Positions 26,249-35,378 are shown, counted from the stretch's first letter. The stretch is 64,000 nucleotides of DNA from an uncultured Chryseobacterium sp. (GCA_913778085.1 CAJYXJ010000064.1:104434-168433), one strand, 5' to 3'. Translations and numbers: made by a program. Notes: generated by a model from the letters alone, not told the origin.

Positions 26249-26330
26249 ATGATAAATGATAATTGATAAATGATTATTAAGCATCTTGAAAGTTATCAAT
26301 CATTATTTATTACCTATTTAATCATAAACT

Positions 26331-27044
26331 ATGAAGGCTCTTATTTTTGCAGCAGGAAAAGGGACGCGGCTGAAACCTTTTACCGATCATCACCCAAAGG
26401 CACTGGCTAAAGTAAACGACATTCCGCTTCTGGAAAGAAACATTCGCTATTTAAAAAATTTCGGAATCACCGACTTTGTCATTAATATCCATCATTTTGG
26501 AGATCAGATTGTTGATTTTTTAAAGCAAAATGACAACTTTGGGTGTAAAATAGAAATCTCCGACGAATCTGCAGAACTGCTGGAGACGGGAGGCGGCCTG
26601 GTTTTTGCCAGAAGATTCCTCGATCACGGCGAAGATTTCCTGATTATGAATGCGGATATTCTTACCGACATCAACATCACGGATTTTGTGGAATACCATA
26701 AAAAGATAAAAGATTTTGCTACATTAGCCGTTTCGGACAGAGAAAGTTCGAGAAAACTGCTTTTTAACAGTGATCTGGTTTTGAGAGGATGGCTGAATGT
26801 AAAGACCGGCGAACAGAGACTTGCTGAATTTAACAAAGGCTTTAAGCCGTTGGCTTTTAGCGGTGTTCACTGTATCAACCCGGTGATTTTTGATAAAATA
26901 AAAAGAACAGGCAAATTTTCTGTCATGGAAGAATATCTGGACCTGATGCAGACTGAGCACATCCATGGTTTTCTGCATAACAGCATCCTGATCGATGTCG
27001 GAAGACCGGAATCCGTAACAGAAGCCGAAAAACATTTTAAATAA
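26331..27044 (+). CDS. sugar-1-phosphate nucleotidyltransferase, MurU-like
   Basis: 237 residues. The N-terminal signature ALIFAAGKGTRLKPFTDHHPKAL is that of nucleotidyltransferases that make NDP-sugars; the Lys in PKAL and the metal-binding Asp in NADILTD (about 105-111) are present. ETGGGLVFARRF matches MurU, which forms UDP-MurNAc from MurNAc-1-phosphate. The length is about that of MurU (about 220) and shorter than GlmU, with no C-terminal acetyltransferase. Preceded by the AmgK-like kinase and RapZ-C genes and followed 6 bases later by a LOG-family gene, so all four may be in one transcription unit. Mannose-1-phosphate or other sugars cannot be excluded. Confidence 0.85.
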   Translation: MKALIFAAGKGTRLKPFTDHHPKALAKVNDIPLLERNIRYLKNFGITDFVINIHHFGDQIVDFLKQNDNFGCKIEISDESAELLETGGGLVFARRFLDHGEDFLIMNADILTDINITDFVEYHKKIKDFATLAVSDRESSRKLLFNSDLVLRGWLNVKTGEQRLAEFNKGFKPLAFSGVHCINPVIFDKIKRTGKFSVMEEYLDLMQTEHIHGFLHNSILIDVGRPESVTEAEKHFK

Positions 27045-27050
27045 TTTTCA

Positions 27051-27803
27051 ATGGGAATGGAAGGAACCCGGGATGAAAGCTTAATCAATCCCGAATTTGA
27101 TGCTAACGAAACCAGGCTTCACAACAGCCTGAAACAGAAAACCTGGGATGAGACCGTAACAAAAGACAGCTGGATGGTTTTCAAGGTCATGGCGGAATTT
27201 GTAGATGGCTATGAAAAGCTGGCGAAGATAGGCCCATGTGTTTCCATATTCGGGTCGGCCAGGCTGAAGCCGGAGAGCAAGTATTATGAAATGGCCGTTG
27301 AGATCGCGGAAAAGATTACCAAAATAGGTTTCGGGATTATTACCGGTGGCGGTCCCGGTATTATGGAAGCAGGCAATAAAGGCGCTTTCAATGCGGAAGG
27401 AAAATCCATCGGCCTGAATATCGATCTTCCATTCGAACAGCATTTTAATCCATATATCAATAAATCGTATTCCATGAATTTCGATTATTTTTTCGTGCGA
27501 AAAGTCATGTTCGTGAAATATTCGCAGGGGTTTGTGGTGATGCCTGGAGGATTCGGCACCCTGGATGAGCTTACGGAAGCTTTAACATTAATTCAGACCA
27601 ATAAAATCGGAAAATTCCCGATCGTCCTTGTTGGCTCGGAATTCTGGGGCGGACTGCTGGATTGGTTTAAAGCAACATTGCTGAAAGAAAAAATGATCCA
27701 TGAAGAGGATCTTGACCTTTACCGTGTGGTAGACACGGCGGATGAAGCGGTAGCACATATCAAAGCGTTTTACGATAAATATTCCGTAAATGTCAATTTC
27801 TAG
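27051..27803 (+). CDS. LOG family (TIGR00730) protein
   Basis: 250 residues. The Rossmann-like LOG family includes nucleotide 5'-monophosphate nucleosidases and cytokinin-activating phosphoribohydrolases. The two nucleotide-binding signatures are GGGPGIMEAGNKGA (about 102-115) and PGGFGTLDE (about 165-173), with the catalytic Arg/Glu in this family in those loops. The chain starts with about 55 residues before the conserved SIFGSARLKPES, typical of bacterial members. The start may be ATG 27051 or 27057. It follows the MurU-like gene by 6 bases. A nucleotide-recycling role is likely; the substrate is unknown. Confidence 0.88.
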   Translation: MGMEGTRDESLINPEFDANETRLHNSLKQKTWDETVTKDSWMVFKVMAEFVDGYEKLAKIGPCVSIFGSARLKPESKYYEMAVEIAEKITKIGFGIITGGGPGIMEAGNKGAFNAEGKSIGLNIDLPFEQHFNPYINKSYSMNFDYFFVRKVMFVKYSQGFVVMPGGFGTLDELTEALTLIQTNKIGKFPIVLVGSEFWGGLLDWFKATLLKEKMIHEEDLDLYRVVDTADEAVAHIKAFYDKYSVNVNF

Positions 27804-27859
27804 TTGGCACATTATTTGTGATTAAAGAGATAACCATGAGTGCAAATTTATTTTTTAAG

Positions 27860-28330
27860 ATGAAAAAAGTTTTATCTATATCAGGATTATTAACATGCTT
27901 ATTGTTAATGAGTTTCACGTATGTAGACTTTTTCTCTTCAATGACTAAGGTGGATTATATAGATGGAAGCAAAACATTGAAGTTCACGACAAAGATGAAT
28001 ACAAATCATATTTCTGATGCCATAAAAATCAATCCGAATACGGCAGGATTTGAAGCAGAAGTTAAAAAATATGTAAACAACAATTTTGATGTGTACGTCA
28101 ACGGAGTTCCTAAAACAATTACTTTTACGGGAAGTCAGGTAAGCGGAGAAACAGTATGGGTCTATTTTGAAACGGGAGGCGTTTCAGACATCAGTACCTT
28201 AAGAATAAAAAATACGATTCTTCTAAGCACATTTCCAAAGCAGATTAACCTCGTCAATATCGCTTACAAAGGAAATCAGAAAACAATGAATTTCCAGCGC
28301 GGAAAAGAAGTAAATGAAGTATCTTTTTAA
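27860..28330 (+). CDS. DUF6702 family exported protein
   Basis: 156 residues from ATG 27860; a GTG (27818) and an ATG (27836) lie upstream in frame, but the 27860 start puts a normal signal peptide (MKKVLSISGLLTCLLLMSF) at the N-terminus. The mature domain has the pattern I associate with DUF6702 of flavobacteria: MTKVDYIDGSKTLKFTTKM near residues 25-45, then KKYVNNNFDVYVNGVP, VWVYFETG and TFPKQINLVNI. It is predicted all-beta and periplasmic. The function of the family is unknown. It has a hairpin terminator after its stop. Confidence 0.7.
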   Translation: MKKVLSISGLLTCLLLMSFTYVDFFSSMTKVDYIDGSKTLKFTTKMNTNHISDAIKINPNTAGFEAEVKKYVNNNFDVYVNGVPKTITFTGSQVSGETVWVYFETGGVSDISTLRIKNTILLSTFPKQINLVNIAYKGNQKTMNFQRGKEVNEVSF

Positions 28331-28351
28331 AGACCTTTTAAATTAGCTAAG

Positions 28352-28378
28352 AACCATCGCAATTGCGGTGGTTTTCTC
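28352..28378 (+). terminator. probable rho-independent terminator
   Basis: AACCATCGC and GCGGTGGTT pair (one G-U), followed by TTTTCTCG. The T-tract is short. Confidence 0.55.
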
Positions 28379-28687
28379 GTTATAAGAAAAGTTTATACAA
28401 GTGGTTAGTTTAATCAATGGCAGTTCTTCTATTATAAGAAGAAAGCGTGACTCCATGATTACACCTTTTTGGTAAATGGCCAGGTAATGAAATATGCACA
28501 GCTACATTTTCAAGATTTCAAAATTCTGAAGATTGCAGGAGAAACTTCTGCATTCGTTATTTTCCAGCGAATAGGACTATCGGAATCATTAAGTTTCCAA
28601 ACAGGAGCATGAACTTTTCAAGCCTTGATCAATTCTGCTTTTGATCTTTTCAACCCTAGCATGAATTATGCTCTGTTCCACCGATTC
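28379..28687. other. non-coding stretch between convergent units
   Basis: Lies between the terminator of the DUF6702 gene and the minus-strand terminator at 28688. I read both strands; only very short frames occur (for example 28 codons from 28487). No repeat, RNA gene or protein remnant is recognised. Confidence 0.5.
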
Positions 28688-28722
28688 AAAAAAAAGACTG
28701 CCTGATAAAGGCAGCCTTTCTA
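28688..28722 (-). terminator. rho-independent terminator
   Basis: On the minus strand GGCTGCC and GGCAGTC pair around TTTATCA, followed by an eight-T tract. It ends the DUF5689 transcript. Confidence 0.85.
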
Positions 28723-28742
28723 TTTTGGATATTCAAATTTAT

Positions 28743-30134
28743 TTATTGAACCTGAATATTGTCTAACTGAACCGTAGTGGTAACTCCACTTCCATTTCCG
28801 GTGTATTCGAATAGGATAAATCCGTTACCTGTTAATGAGGTCGGGAAGCTGTAGGTTCCGGCAGGTGTTAAAGTTCCGTAGCCGCTTACAGGCGTCTGTG
28901 GAATCGTGAATGCCGAAGTGATATCTATTTTCGTAGCCTGGGTAATATCCCCAAGCGGCGTATAGTTGGTTGTATAATATACTTTTAAAGCATTACCATT
29001 CCAGAATCCAACATTAACATCGAATTTCAGGGTATTTGCAGCAGTAAAATCTACCGGTACTGCGAAATACGTTACGTAAGGACCTGTTCCTGAGTTTGCC
29101 CCCAACTGGATGTATTTGTTATTGTTAAAGGTCTTCAGCTGCCAGTATCTGTTTCCTAAAAGTGCATCGTTTACATATTTAGGATATACTTCAAGATTAG
29201 TTGGCGAGGTCGGATAGCTTTCAAAATTTTCAAGGAAAGAACCTGAATAAGTGATGGCTGTACCTCCTTTCGGTGGTGTGGCATCTACTCTTGCTCCTTT
29301 GAAGTTGATATCTTTGGTATTTCTGATCAGCATCTGCCATGTTGAATTATAGCGGCTTACCACAAAAGTAATATCCCCATTTCCTGTAGGAAGCAATGAA
29401 GAACCTTCAGCAAAGAATCCTGAGTTTCTTAGTGTAACCGTGTTTCCTGAAGCATCCTCCAGAGTTCTATCCGTATCTACACCTGCTCCGGCAACATAAT
29501 CGATAAATGTTTTAGGGTTAGGATAAATATCTCCAATTGTAAACTGTGTATTGGAAACCTTCACCAAAGTGTTGATGTACTGATCACTCTTTGCAGCAGC
29601 GAGGTTAGGCAATTCCAAAGGTTTAAGGGCTACTATTTCAAGTCCGTTACCGTTACAAACTCCGGAAACATATCTGCTTAAAAGCGTTGCCGGGATTCTT
29701 CCGATAGAATAAGTAGGATCCACAGAACCTATTTTTACGGTTCCTCTGTCCAAACCTAGACGAAGACCTTTTGCATTAATTCTGATGTGTGCTCCTACAG
29801 GGAAATCCGCATAGTTGCTGGATCTGTCTACTTCGATCTGTAAACCGGCGGTAGGGTTTTCAGGTTTATCCTGGAATGAGATCGTTTTGTAGAAATTTCC
29901 GTTCTCATCTGAAGAAACCACATAGCCATCAAAAATCTGGTCATTTGAAATTAACACATACCCAGTAGAAGGAGCCTGTGCTTTAAATGCTGCCATAGTC
30001 ATGGTAGGTGCAGCAAATTTGTTCTCACATTTGATCGGTGGTGTTTCCCACTCGTCTTTCTGAACACAAGAGGTAATAGAAATTGCGGCAAATGCAACCC
30101 CCGTTACTAAACTTAAGTATTTCTTTATTGTCAT
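28743..30134 (-). CDS. DUF5689 domain lipoprotein
   Basis: 463 residues. Lipoprotein signal with lipobox SITSC (Cys23), so it is probably on the outer membrane. Residues about 40-270 form the DUF5689 region, with OB-fold-like strands (GYVLISNDQIFDGYVVSSDENG, FYKTISFQDK, GTVKIGSVDP, TLVKVSNTQFTIGDI). The rest (about 290-463) is a beta-sandwich of the 'choice-of-anchor' type ending in VQLDNIQVQ. It starts 35 bases after the TonB receptor gene and shares its operon, so it probably acts as the surface-exposed lipoprotein partner of that receptor, in the way SusD works with SusC, although the fold is different. Confidence 0.85.
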   Translation of the reverse strand: MTIKKYLSLVTGVAFAAISITSCVQKDEWETPPIKCENKFAAPTMTMAAFKAQAPSTGYVLISNDQIFDGYVVSSDENGNFYKTISFQDKPENPTAGLQIEVDRSSNYADFPVGAHIRINAKGLRLGLDRGTVKIGSVDPTYSIGRIPATLLSRYVSGVCNGNGLEIVALKPLELPNLAAAKSDQYINTLVKVSNTQFTIGDIYPNPKTFIDYVAGAGVDTDRTLEDASGNTVTLRNSGFFAEGSSLLPTGNGDITFVVSRYNSTWQMLIRNTKDINFKGARVDATPPKGGTAITYSGSFLENFESYPTSPTNLEVYPKYVNDALLGNRYWQLKTFNNNKYIQLGANSGTGPYVTYFAVPVDFTAANTLKFDVNVGFWNGNALKVYYTTNYTPLGDITQATKIDITSAFTIPQTPVSGYGTLTPAGTYSFPTSLTGNGFILFEYTGNGSGVTTTVQLDNIQVQ

Positions 30135-30169
30135 TTTTATAATTTTTAGAATAGTTGACGTATTGATTG

Positions 30170-33040
30170 TTAGAATCTAAACTGTAAATTTACGAAATAT
30201 GATCTTCCCTGCGTGTACCAGTATTTAGGTGCAAACAAAGTATACTCTCTGTTCAAATCTTCTGCAAAGGTAGGATACACGGCATTTCTCGTCTGTTCAA
30301 AACCTCCGGTAATATATTTTCTGTTATCTAAAATATTATTTACCGTTGCAGAAATTAAAACGTAATATTTTCCGATCACCCATGATTTTCCTGCGTTGGC
30401 ATTTAGGAAGAATGATGAAGGCAGTCTGTTCGGTGCAAGAACTTTTCTCAGATCCGCTTCCGTTAATCCCGCATAAGGTGTTCCGGTAACATCGTTCTGT
30501 ACAAAGGACTCCGTTCTTACCAATGCGGCAGGATCCAGATAGTTTTCATCAAAATAGTTCCAGTTAGCTCCTACCCACCAGTATTTAGGGTTATTATAAC
30601 GGAACCCTACAGAATAAGCCTGCTGCGGCGTTCCTCCCTGACGGTAATTGGTAATGTAAGCTTTCCCCAAATCGATATAAGGCAGACCGTTTGCGAACAC
30701 ACCTACCGCATCTGAAGCGAAATACGTTCTCGGGTCATTTTTATAAGTATACTGTCCAAGACTTGCCAAACCTTGTAAAGACAATGTAGGCAAAACTTTT
30801 ACATCAACTCCTACTTCCACACCCATGTTTCTTTTCTTCACATCCGTCATCACCTGGGATACAAAAGCACTCTGAACGTTTGTCTGGTTACCGTCCGCAT
30901 CCACACTCTTCAACGGAATACCGTCTGCAAAGAACCTCTGAACCGTAGTTTCATTATCCGTATCCACCAGATATCCCGTTAATCTTACTTTCAGGAAAGG
31001 AGAAGAAATAACATAGCTTAAATCATTGGCATTTACCGTCATGCTTTTTACATTAGGTGCCACAGATCCATTTACCCTAGGGTTTACGAATAAATCCTCC
31101 AGATAAGGTGCCTGATTATAATAAGCGCCATTGTATACGAAGAAGTTTCGACCGTTCAATCGGTAAACTACCTGTCCTTTCAGACCATAGTTCCAATAGT
31201 TATAGTCAGCTCCTTTTCCGAATGAATCTTTATACAGATAATGATTGAATAATCCTTCTCTGTTGGAAGTTGAGTAGCCTGCCAATGCGGATACAAATAC
31301 ATCAAAAGCCCCTGTGGTAAATCGTACTCCCGGGTTCACTTTCACTTCCTGTCTTCTGAAAATATAGTCGTAGGTCATTTTATCCCCTACTTTTTTCGTT
31401 ACATTTTCTTCACCCTGATTATATAAACCGGATTTTCCAGGTTGGTTGGTCGCTGCAAAAGGATCTCTATTCAATACGAAGTCAGCTCCAAGAAGATCGT
31501 TTACCTCTCTATACTGTTCAGAACGGTAATTCTGATAAGATACGTTTAACAAAAATTTCGTATTGTCATTGAAATTATGTACAAAATGGGTAGCTGCATT
31601 CCAGATCTTATCGTCGCTTACATCATTTACAAGATAGTACAATGCTCTTCTTCCGGTCTGTCCGTAATAGTTTCCGGCAGGCTGTTGCATGTTTCTACGA
31701 TATAATCTATCCCAGTTCAGCTGGGTAACATTCGGATCACCGGTGGTCCAGCCTCTTAAAGAAGTCTGGAAAGCATCCTGAGCAGTTGTCATTGCTCCAG
31801 TAGGATCCACTACCGATGCATTAGGATCTAAGAAATCATAATAGCTCGGTAAGTTTCTGTAATAAGTAGGAGATGGATTCTGTACATTCTGCCAATCCAG
31901 TCTTGATCCTTTATCTTTCCCGAACTGATAGGAAACGGAAGTCCATAAACTGTTATTTTTATTGATTTTCCAGAAATCCTGGATCTGGAAGATCGGCTGG
32001 AATCCTTTTCTTACCCTTTCGCTTCTCTGTTCTCCATCCTGATATCCCCAATAGGAATTATAATGTACTCCTCTGTAATTATAGACTTCCTGAGTACTTG
32101 GGCTTGCCGTAGATCTTCTGTAAGGTGCACCGATGAAGTTGAACGTCATCGAATGTTTATCGCTAAATTTCTTTTCAATTCCCAGATAAGCACCATACGC
32201 ATCATAGAATGTACCTTCCTGGATACCTTCCTGAGCCCATCTTCGGGCACCCATTACAGTAAATGCCCATCCGCTTTTGCTCATTCCTGAGCTGTATCTT
32301 AGAGACGTTCTGTTTCTGTAATTTCTGTTTGTTAAAGACTGGGTAAACTGAAATCCTTTTCTATACTCGCTGGCTTTTGTATTTTTATACACCACCGAAC
32401 TGTTTCCTCCGAAAGCATATTCTGAAGGAGAATGGTTTGCTGAAATTTCAGGATACCTTGTAATTTCATTAAGACCACCCCAGTTTCCGAAATCCACATT
32501 ACCATTGTCAGACTTGATCATCGAAACTCCATTTAGCATCGTTTCTCCGAATCTGCCATCGATTCCTCTCGGACGGAACCAATAGAACCCTAAATCAAAC
32601 GCTGCGATTCTGCTGAAAATATCCTGGGATGACTGTAATAAGCCTACCGTAGAAGCCTGTCCGCTGTTGCTGTCTTCATCATCACCATCACTGTCAATAA
32701 TAGCTAAACCTTGATCCGCGCTTGTAAGTGCAGAATAAAGGGTGATTGTCCCTAAATCCTTTTTCTTCTCATTGTCCATCACATCAAACTCCATTACTTT
32801 GGTTTCGTAATTCGGTTTTGTAATCACAATTTGGTAATGCCCCGGCTTCAGGTCTACAAACTGGAAATATCCGATTTTGTCAGCCGTTACATCATTGTCA
32901 TTCCCTTTCAGATCTACTTCTGCCCTTTCAACGGGCTTTCCTTCGGCATCCTTTAAATAAGCAGAGACTGTAGTCTGTGCAAAATAGTATGATGCTGGAA
33001 GCAAAGTAAATAAAGAGACTAATGATAGTTTTTTAATCAT
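30170..33040 (-). CDS. TonB-dependent receptor with carboxypeptidase-like domain
   Basis: 956 residues. Signal peptide about 1-22 (ASYYFAQT). A carboxypeptidase regulatory-like beta domain covers about 23-100 (VSAYLKDAEGKPVERAEVDL, GYFQFVDLKPGHYQIVITKP), as in SusC-like and other Bacteroidota receptors. The plug follows with LGFYWFRPRGIDGRFGETMLNG-like features split over about 140-220, then a long barrel ending FVNLQFRF. It is co-transcribed with the DUF5689 lipoprotein and divergent from a secreted endonuclease/phosphatase-fold protein. That set points to uptake of a phosphate- or nucleic-acid-derived ligand, which is inference. Confidence 0.92.
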   Translation of the reverse strand: MIKKLSLVSLFTLLPASYYFAQTTVSAYLKDAEGKPVERAEVDLKGNDNDVTADKIGYFQFVDLKPGHYQIVITKPNYETKVMEFDVMDNEKKKDLGTITLYSALTSADQGLAIIDSDGDDEDSNSGQASTVGLLQSSQDIFSRIAAFDLGFYWFRPRGIDGRFGETMLNGVSMIKSDNGNVDFGNWGGLNEITRYPEISANHSPSEYAFGGNSSVVYKNTKASEYRKGFQFTQSLTNRNYRNRTSLRYSSGMSKSGWAFTVMGARRWAQEGIQEGTFYDAYGAYLGIEKKFSDKHSMTFNFIGAPYRRSTASPSTQEVYNYRGVHYNSYWGYQDGEQRSERVRKGFQPIFQIQDFWKINKNNSLWTSVSYQFGKDKGSRLDWQNVQNPSPTYYRNLPSYYDFLDPNASVVDPTGAMTTAQDAFQTSLRGWTTGDPNVTQLNWDRLYRRNMQQPAGNYYGQTGRRALYYLVNDVSDDKIWNAATHFVHNFNDNTKFLLNVSYQNYRSEQYREVNDLLGADFVLNRDPFAATNQPGKSGLYNQGEENVTKKVGDKMTYDYIFRRQEVKVNPGVRFTTGAFDVFVSALAGYSTSNREGLFNHYLYKDSFGKGADYNYWNYGLKGQVVYRLNGRNFFVYNGAYYNQAPYLEDLFVNPRVNGSVAPNVKSMTVNANDLSYVISSPFLKVRLTGYLVDTDNETTVQRFFADGIPLKSVDADGNQTNVQSAFVSQVMTDVKKRNMGVEVGVDVKVLPTLSLQGLASLGQYTYKNDPRTYFASDAVGVFANGLPYIDLGKAYITNYRQGGTPQQAYSVGFRYNNPKYWWVGANWNYFDENYLDPAALVRTESFVQNDVTGTPYAGLTEADLRKVLAPNRLPSSFFLNANAGKSWVIGKYYVLISATVNNILDNRKYITGGFEQTRNAVYPTFAEDLNREYTLFAPKYWYTQGRSYFVNLQFRF

Positions 33041-33102
33041 GAGTATATTTATTTTTTAAATACTTTTCTTGTTAATTCTCAACAGTTTAAAAGTTGGGGC
33101 GA

Positions 33103-33110
33103 CAAATTTA
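33103..33110 (-). promoter_or_regulatory. -7 promoter box
   Basis: TAAATTTG on the minus strand, 62 bases before the receptor start at 33040. Confidence 0.5.
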
Positions 33111-33249
33111 GTCAAAATTTATAATTTACAACTTTTTTAAGGTTATTTTTTCTTAACATTGCAAACTTTTAAGAATCATTATAGATAAATAACAGGAATA
33201 CCATATTTTAAGTTTACAAATATTTAAAATAGCATCCGTTAAAAAAAAG

Positions 33250-33257
33250 TAAATTTG
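33250..33257 (+). promoter_or_regulatory. -7 promoter box
   Basis: TAAATTTG, 33 bases before the exported nuclease-fold gene at 33291. Confidence 0.5.
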
Positions 33258-33290
33258 CAGATTAAATAATATTAATACAACTCTTAGAAA

Positions 33291-34481
33291 ATGAAGAAAT
33301 TTTTGAGTTTTTTTGCCATCGCTTTTTCGGTAATGGCGTTTTCACAACAGCAGGGAAAACTGAGAAAGGTAGCGACCGTAGGGTTTTTAAATGTTGAAAA
33401 CCTTTGGGACACCATCCGCTCAGCAGATTATATCGACGGGACCAAAGACATTAGAAATCCGGCTTTCCACAGAAGCATTCCGCTGGATTCGGTGAAATTT
33501 CTGGAAGCAGAAAAATACGACGGACCATGGAGTGACGGTGCCCTGATCGGTAAAAAAGTGGTTCGGTACCAGGGAGGCTCGGAAGAATTCACTCCAAAAA
33601 GTGCAAAGAACTACAACACCAAAGTCTACAAAGCCAAGCTGGCCAATGAAGCCAAAGTAATTTCCGAGCTTGGTGCGCAGTATACGAAAACAGCTCCGGC
33701 GGTTGTAGGACTGATCGAGGTTGAAAACCGACAGGTGATCCAGGACCTTGTAAATGAACCGGCATTAAAAAAATACGACTACGGGATCATCCACTACAAT
33801 TCTTACGATTACCGTGGAATTGACGTAGCTTTGATTTATCAGAAAAGAAGATTTACACCAACCAACTCGCTGAAAAAAGAACTTAAAGTTTTCGGTGATG
33901 ACGGCAGAAGAGAATATACAAGGGATATTTTGGTAGTTACAGGATTTCTGGACAATGAAAAAGTAGCTTTCTTTATGAACCACTGGCCATCAAGAAGAGG
34001 CGGTGAGGCAGCATCCTTACCGAAAAGAAATGCAGCCGCTGCTTTGCTGAAGCAGCAGATGGACAGCGTTAGAGCAGCCGATCCTTCCACCAAATTATTT
34101 GCGATGGGTGACTTCAATGATGACCCGGTAAGCTCAAGTCTGAAAAATTATCTCAAAGCACAGCCGAGCACGAAGGACCTCAGCGATGCCAATCCTTATT
34201 TAAACCTGATGTATCCTTTATATAAAAAAGGTGTTGCTTCACTGGCTTATCAGGATGCCCCGAACTTATTCGACCAGATTATCGTTTCCAAAAACTTAAT
34301 CTCAGATCAGGTGACAAAGGATTATTCCGTCTATAAAGCAGAAATCTTTGCACCGCCATATCTGGTGAATAAAGAAGGAAATTACAAGGGTTACCCTTTC
34401 CGGTCCTGGAACGGGGATCAGTTTACCGGAGGATACAGCGACCACTTCCCGGCGTTTGTCGTTCTCCAGAAGGAACCCTAA
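33291..34481 (+). CDS. secreted endonuclease/exonuclease/phosphatase family protein
   Basis: 396 residues with a Sec signal peptide (about 1-18, SVMAFSQQ). The DNase I-like fold is seen from VGFLNVENLWDT (metal-ligand Asn and Glu, about 31-42), through GLIEVENRQV, NHWPSRRGGE (about 230-239), AMGDFNDDP (about 270-278) and the closing GGYSDHFPAF with the catalytic Asp-His pair. Members cleave nucleic acids or phosphoesters. No T9SS tail is present, so it is probably periplasmic. Divergent from the TonB receptor and DUF5689 genes, with a terminator immediately after it. Substrate DNA, RNA or a phospho-compound cannot be distinguished from sequence. Confidence 0.9.
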   Translation: MKKFLSFFAIAFSVMAFSQQQGKLRKVATVGFLNVENLWDTIRSADYIDGTKDIRNPAFHRSIPLDSVKFLEAEKYDGPWSDGALIGKKVVRYQGGSEEFTPKSAKNYNTKVYKAKLANEAKVISELGAQYTKTAPAVVGLIEVENRQVIQDLVNEPALKKYDYGIIHYNSYDYRGIDVALIYQKRRFTPTNSLKKELKVFGDDGRREYTRDILVVTGFLDNEKVAFFMNHWPSRRGGEAASLPKRNAAAALLKQQMDSVRAADPSTKLFAMGDFNDDPVSSSLKNYLKAQPSTKDLSDANPYLNLMYPLYKKGVASLAYQDAPNLFDQIIVSKNLISDQVTKDYSVYKAEIFAPPYLVNKEGNYKGYPFRSWNGDQFTGGYSDHFPAFVVLQKEP

Positions 34482-34487
34482 AAATTT

Positions 34488-34516
34488 AAGGCACTCATTT
34501 TGAGTGTCTTTTTTTT
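34488..34516 (+). terminator. rho-independent terminator
   Basis: GGCACTCA and TGAGTGTC pair around a short T loop (one G-U), followed by eight T. Confidence 0.8.
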
Positions 34517-34529
34517 ATAACTTATTCTT

Positions 34530-34952
34530 ATGAAAAATGCCATTATTCTCTTAATAGTTTTCTTATTTGTATTCAGTTGTTCAGCACAGGTGCCTCCACA
34601 AAACGATAAGGAAAAGAATGAAATGAAACCGTCCAAAAACGAAGACGGAGAATGGGATCTTACGGTGATTGATACCCAGTTTGATTATTTCCTGAATGCA
34701 GTGGCCAAGCCGGTTAGCCAGTATACGGAGTCTTATTTAAAGAACAGAAATACGCAGCTTGTCGCAGAATGGAACTCGTATTATTTTTCCGGACGGTACC
34801 GCAATGTGATCGAGTCATCTATTGATTATGACCCAAAAGAAAAATATGGGTTGAAGTTTGAATACAAGCTGTACCAGGTTTTCGCTTATGTCAATTGGAA
34901 ATATGGCCTGAGGATGACCGGCTTGTCGGGAAGTGATACGACAAGGTTTTAA
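34530..34952 (+). CDS. DUF6146 family lipoprotein
   Basis: 140 residues. Lipoprotein signal with lipobox FVFSC (Cys17). The mature part begins with a Lys/Glu-rich linker and then shows the conserved stretch EWDLTVIDTQFDYFLNAVAK, followed by YTESYLKNRNTQLVAEWNS and the block YRNVIESSIDYDP with GLKFEYKLYQVFAYVNWKYG, which I associate with DUF6146 of flavobacteria. Function of the family is unknown. It starts 48 bases after the nuclease-fold gene, behind that gene's terminator; I see no obvious -7 box of its own. Confidence 0.75.
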   Translation: MKNAIILLIVFLFVFSCSAQVPPQNDKEKNEMKPSKNEDGEWDLTVIDTQFDYFLNAVAKPVSQYTESYLKNRNTQLVAEWNSYYFSGRYRNVIESSIDYDPKEKYGLKFEYKLYQVFAYVNWKYGLRMTGLSGSDTTRF

Positions 34953-35159
34953 AAAATTCTAAAAATCTAAATAATTAAAATTTCCTGATTTTTGAATTTA
35001 AGTCATACATTTCATATCTAGAATAATACTTTTATTTATATTGATTCTCTGACGATTATTAGAAATTAAGAATTAGTAATAAAATATTTTGAAAATTAAT
35101 CCTTTTTTTATTAAATTTGAAAATAAGAAGTTTATCTTAAATCTTATTAAACTATAACC
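34953..35159. other. AT-rich intergenic stretch
   Basis: With the following weak frame it makes a 484-base gap between the DUF6146 gene and the gene at 35437. It is strongly AT-rich. The only readable element is a -7 box at 35112-35119. Confidence 0.5.
35112..35119 (+). promoter_or_regulatory. -7 promoter box
   Basis: TAAATTTG, 40 bases before the ATG of the doubtful frame at 35160; it may also drive the gene at 35437. Confidence 0.45.
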
Positions 35160-35378
35160 ATGAAAAAAACTATTCTGCGAAGTGATAATTCTTATTTTAA
35201 CATTTCATTGTTATATTTTGCTTTTCATAATAGTAATATTGCTCTCAATACATTTATTTCATTGAGAATAAACTTATATCCTTTCTGGCAATTTAACTTT
35301 GTCCCAAACAAATTGTTCCTAACCTTCAAATTATCATATCTGAACTCACCAAATAAATACACCAAACTAACGCAATAG
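35160..35378 (+). CDS. doubtful small ORF, possible gene remnant
   Basis: 72 codons beginning MKKTIL behind a good -7 box, as an exported protein would, but what follows is not a signal peptide (RSDNSYFNISLLYFAFHNSN) and is rich in Phe, Asn and Leu as expected from translated AT-rich non-coding DNA. I do not recognise the product. It may be the surviving 5' end of a deleted secreted-protein gene, or the frame may be accidental and the region just a leader for the gene at 35437. Confidence 0.2.
   Translation: MKKTILRSDNSYFNISLLYFAFHNSNIALNTFISLRINLYPFWQFNFVPNKLFLTFKLSYLNSPNKYTKLTQ

Noticed and set aside
26249-26330. GATAAATGAT-type micro-repeats before the MurU-like gene, checked as a possible CRISPR or binding array
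   Set aside because: Units are short, imperfect and not separated by spacers; they are AT-rich simple sequence typical of these spacers.
28487-28573. 28-codon frame in the 28.4-28.7 kb gap
   Set aside because: Too short, no promoter and no recognisable product.
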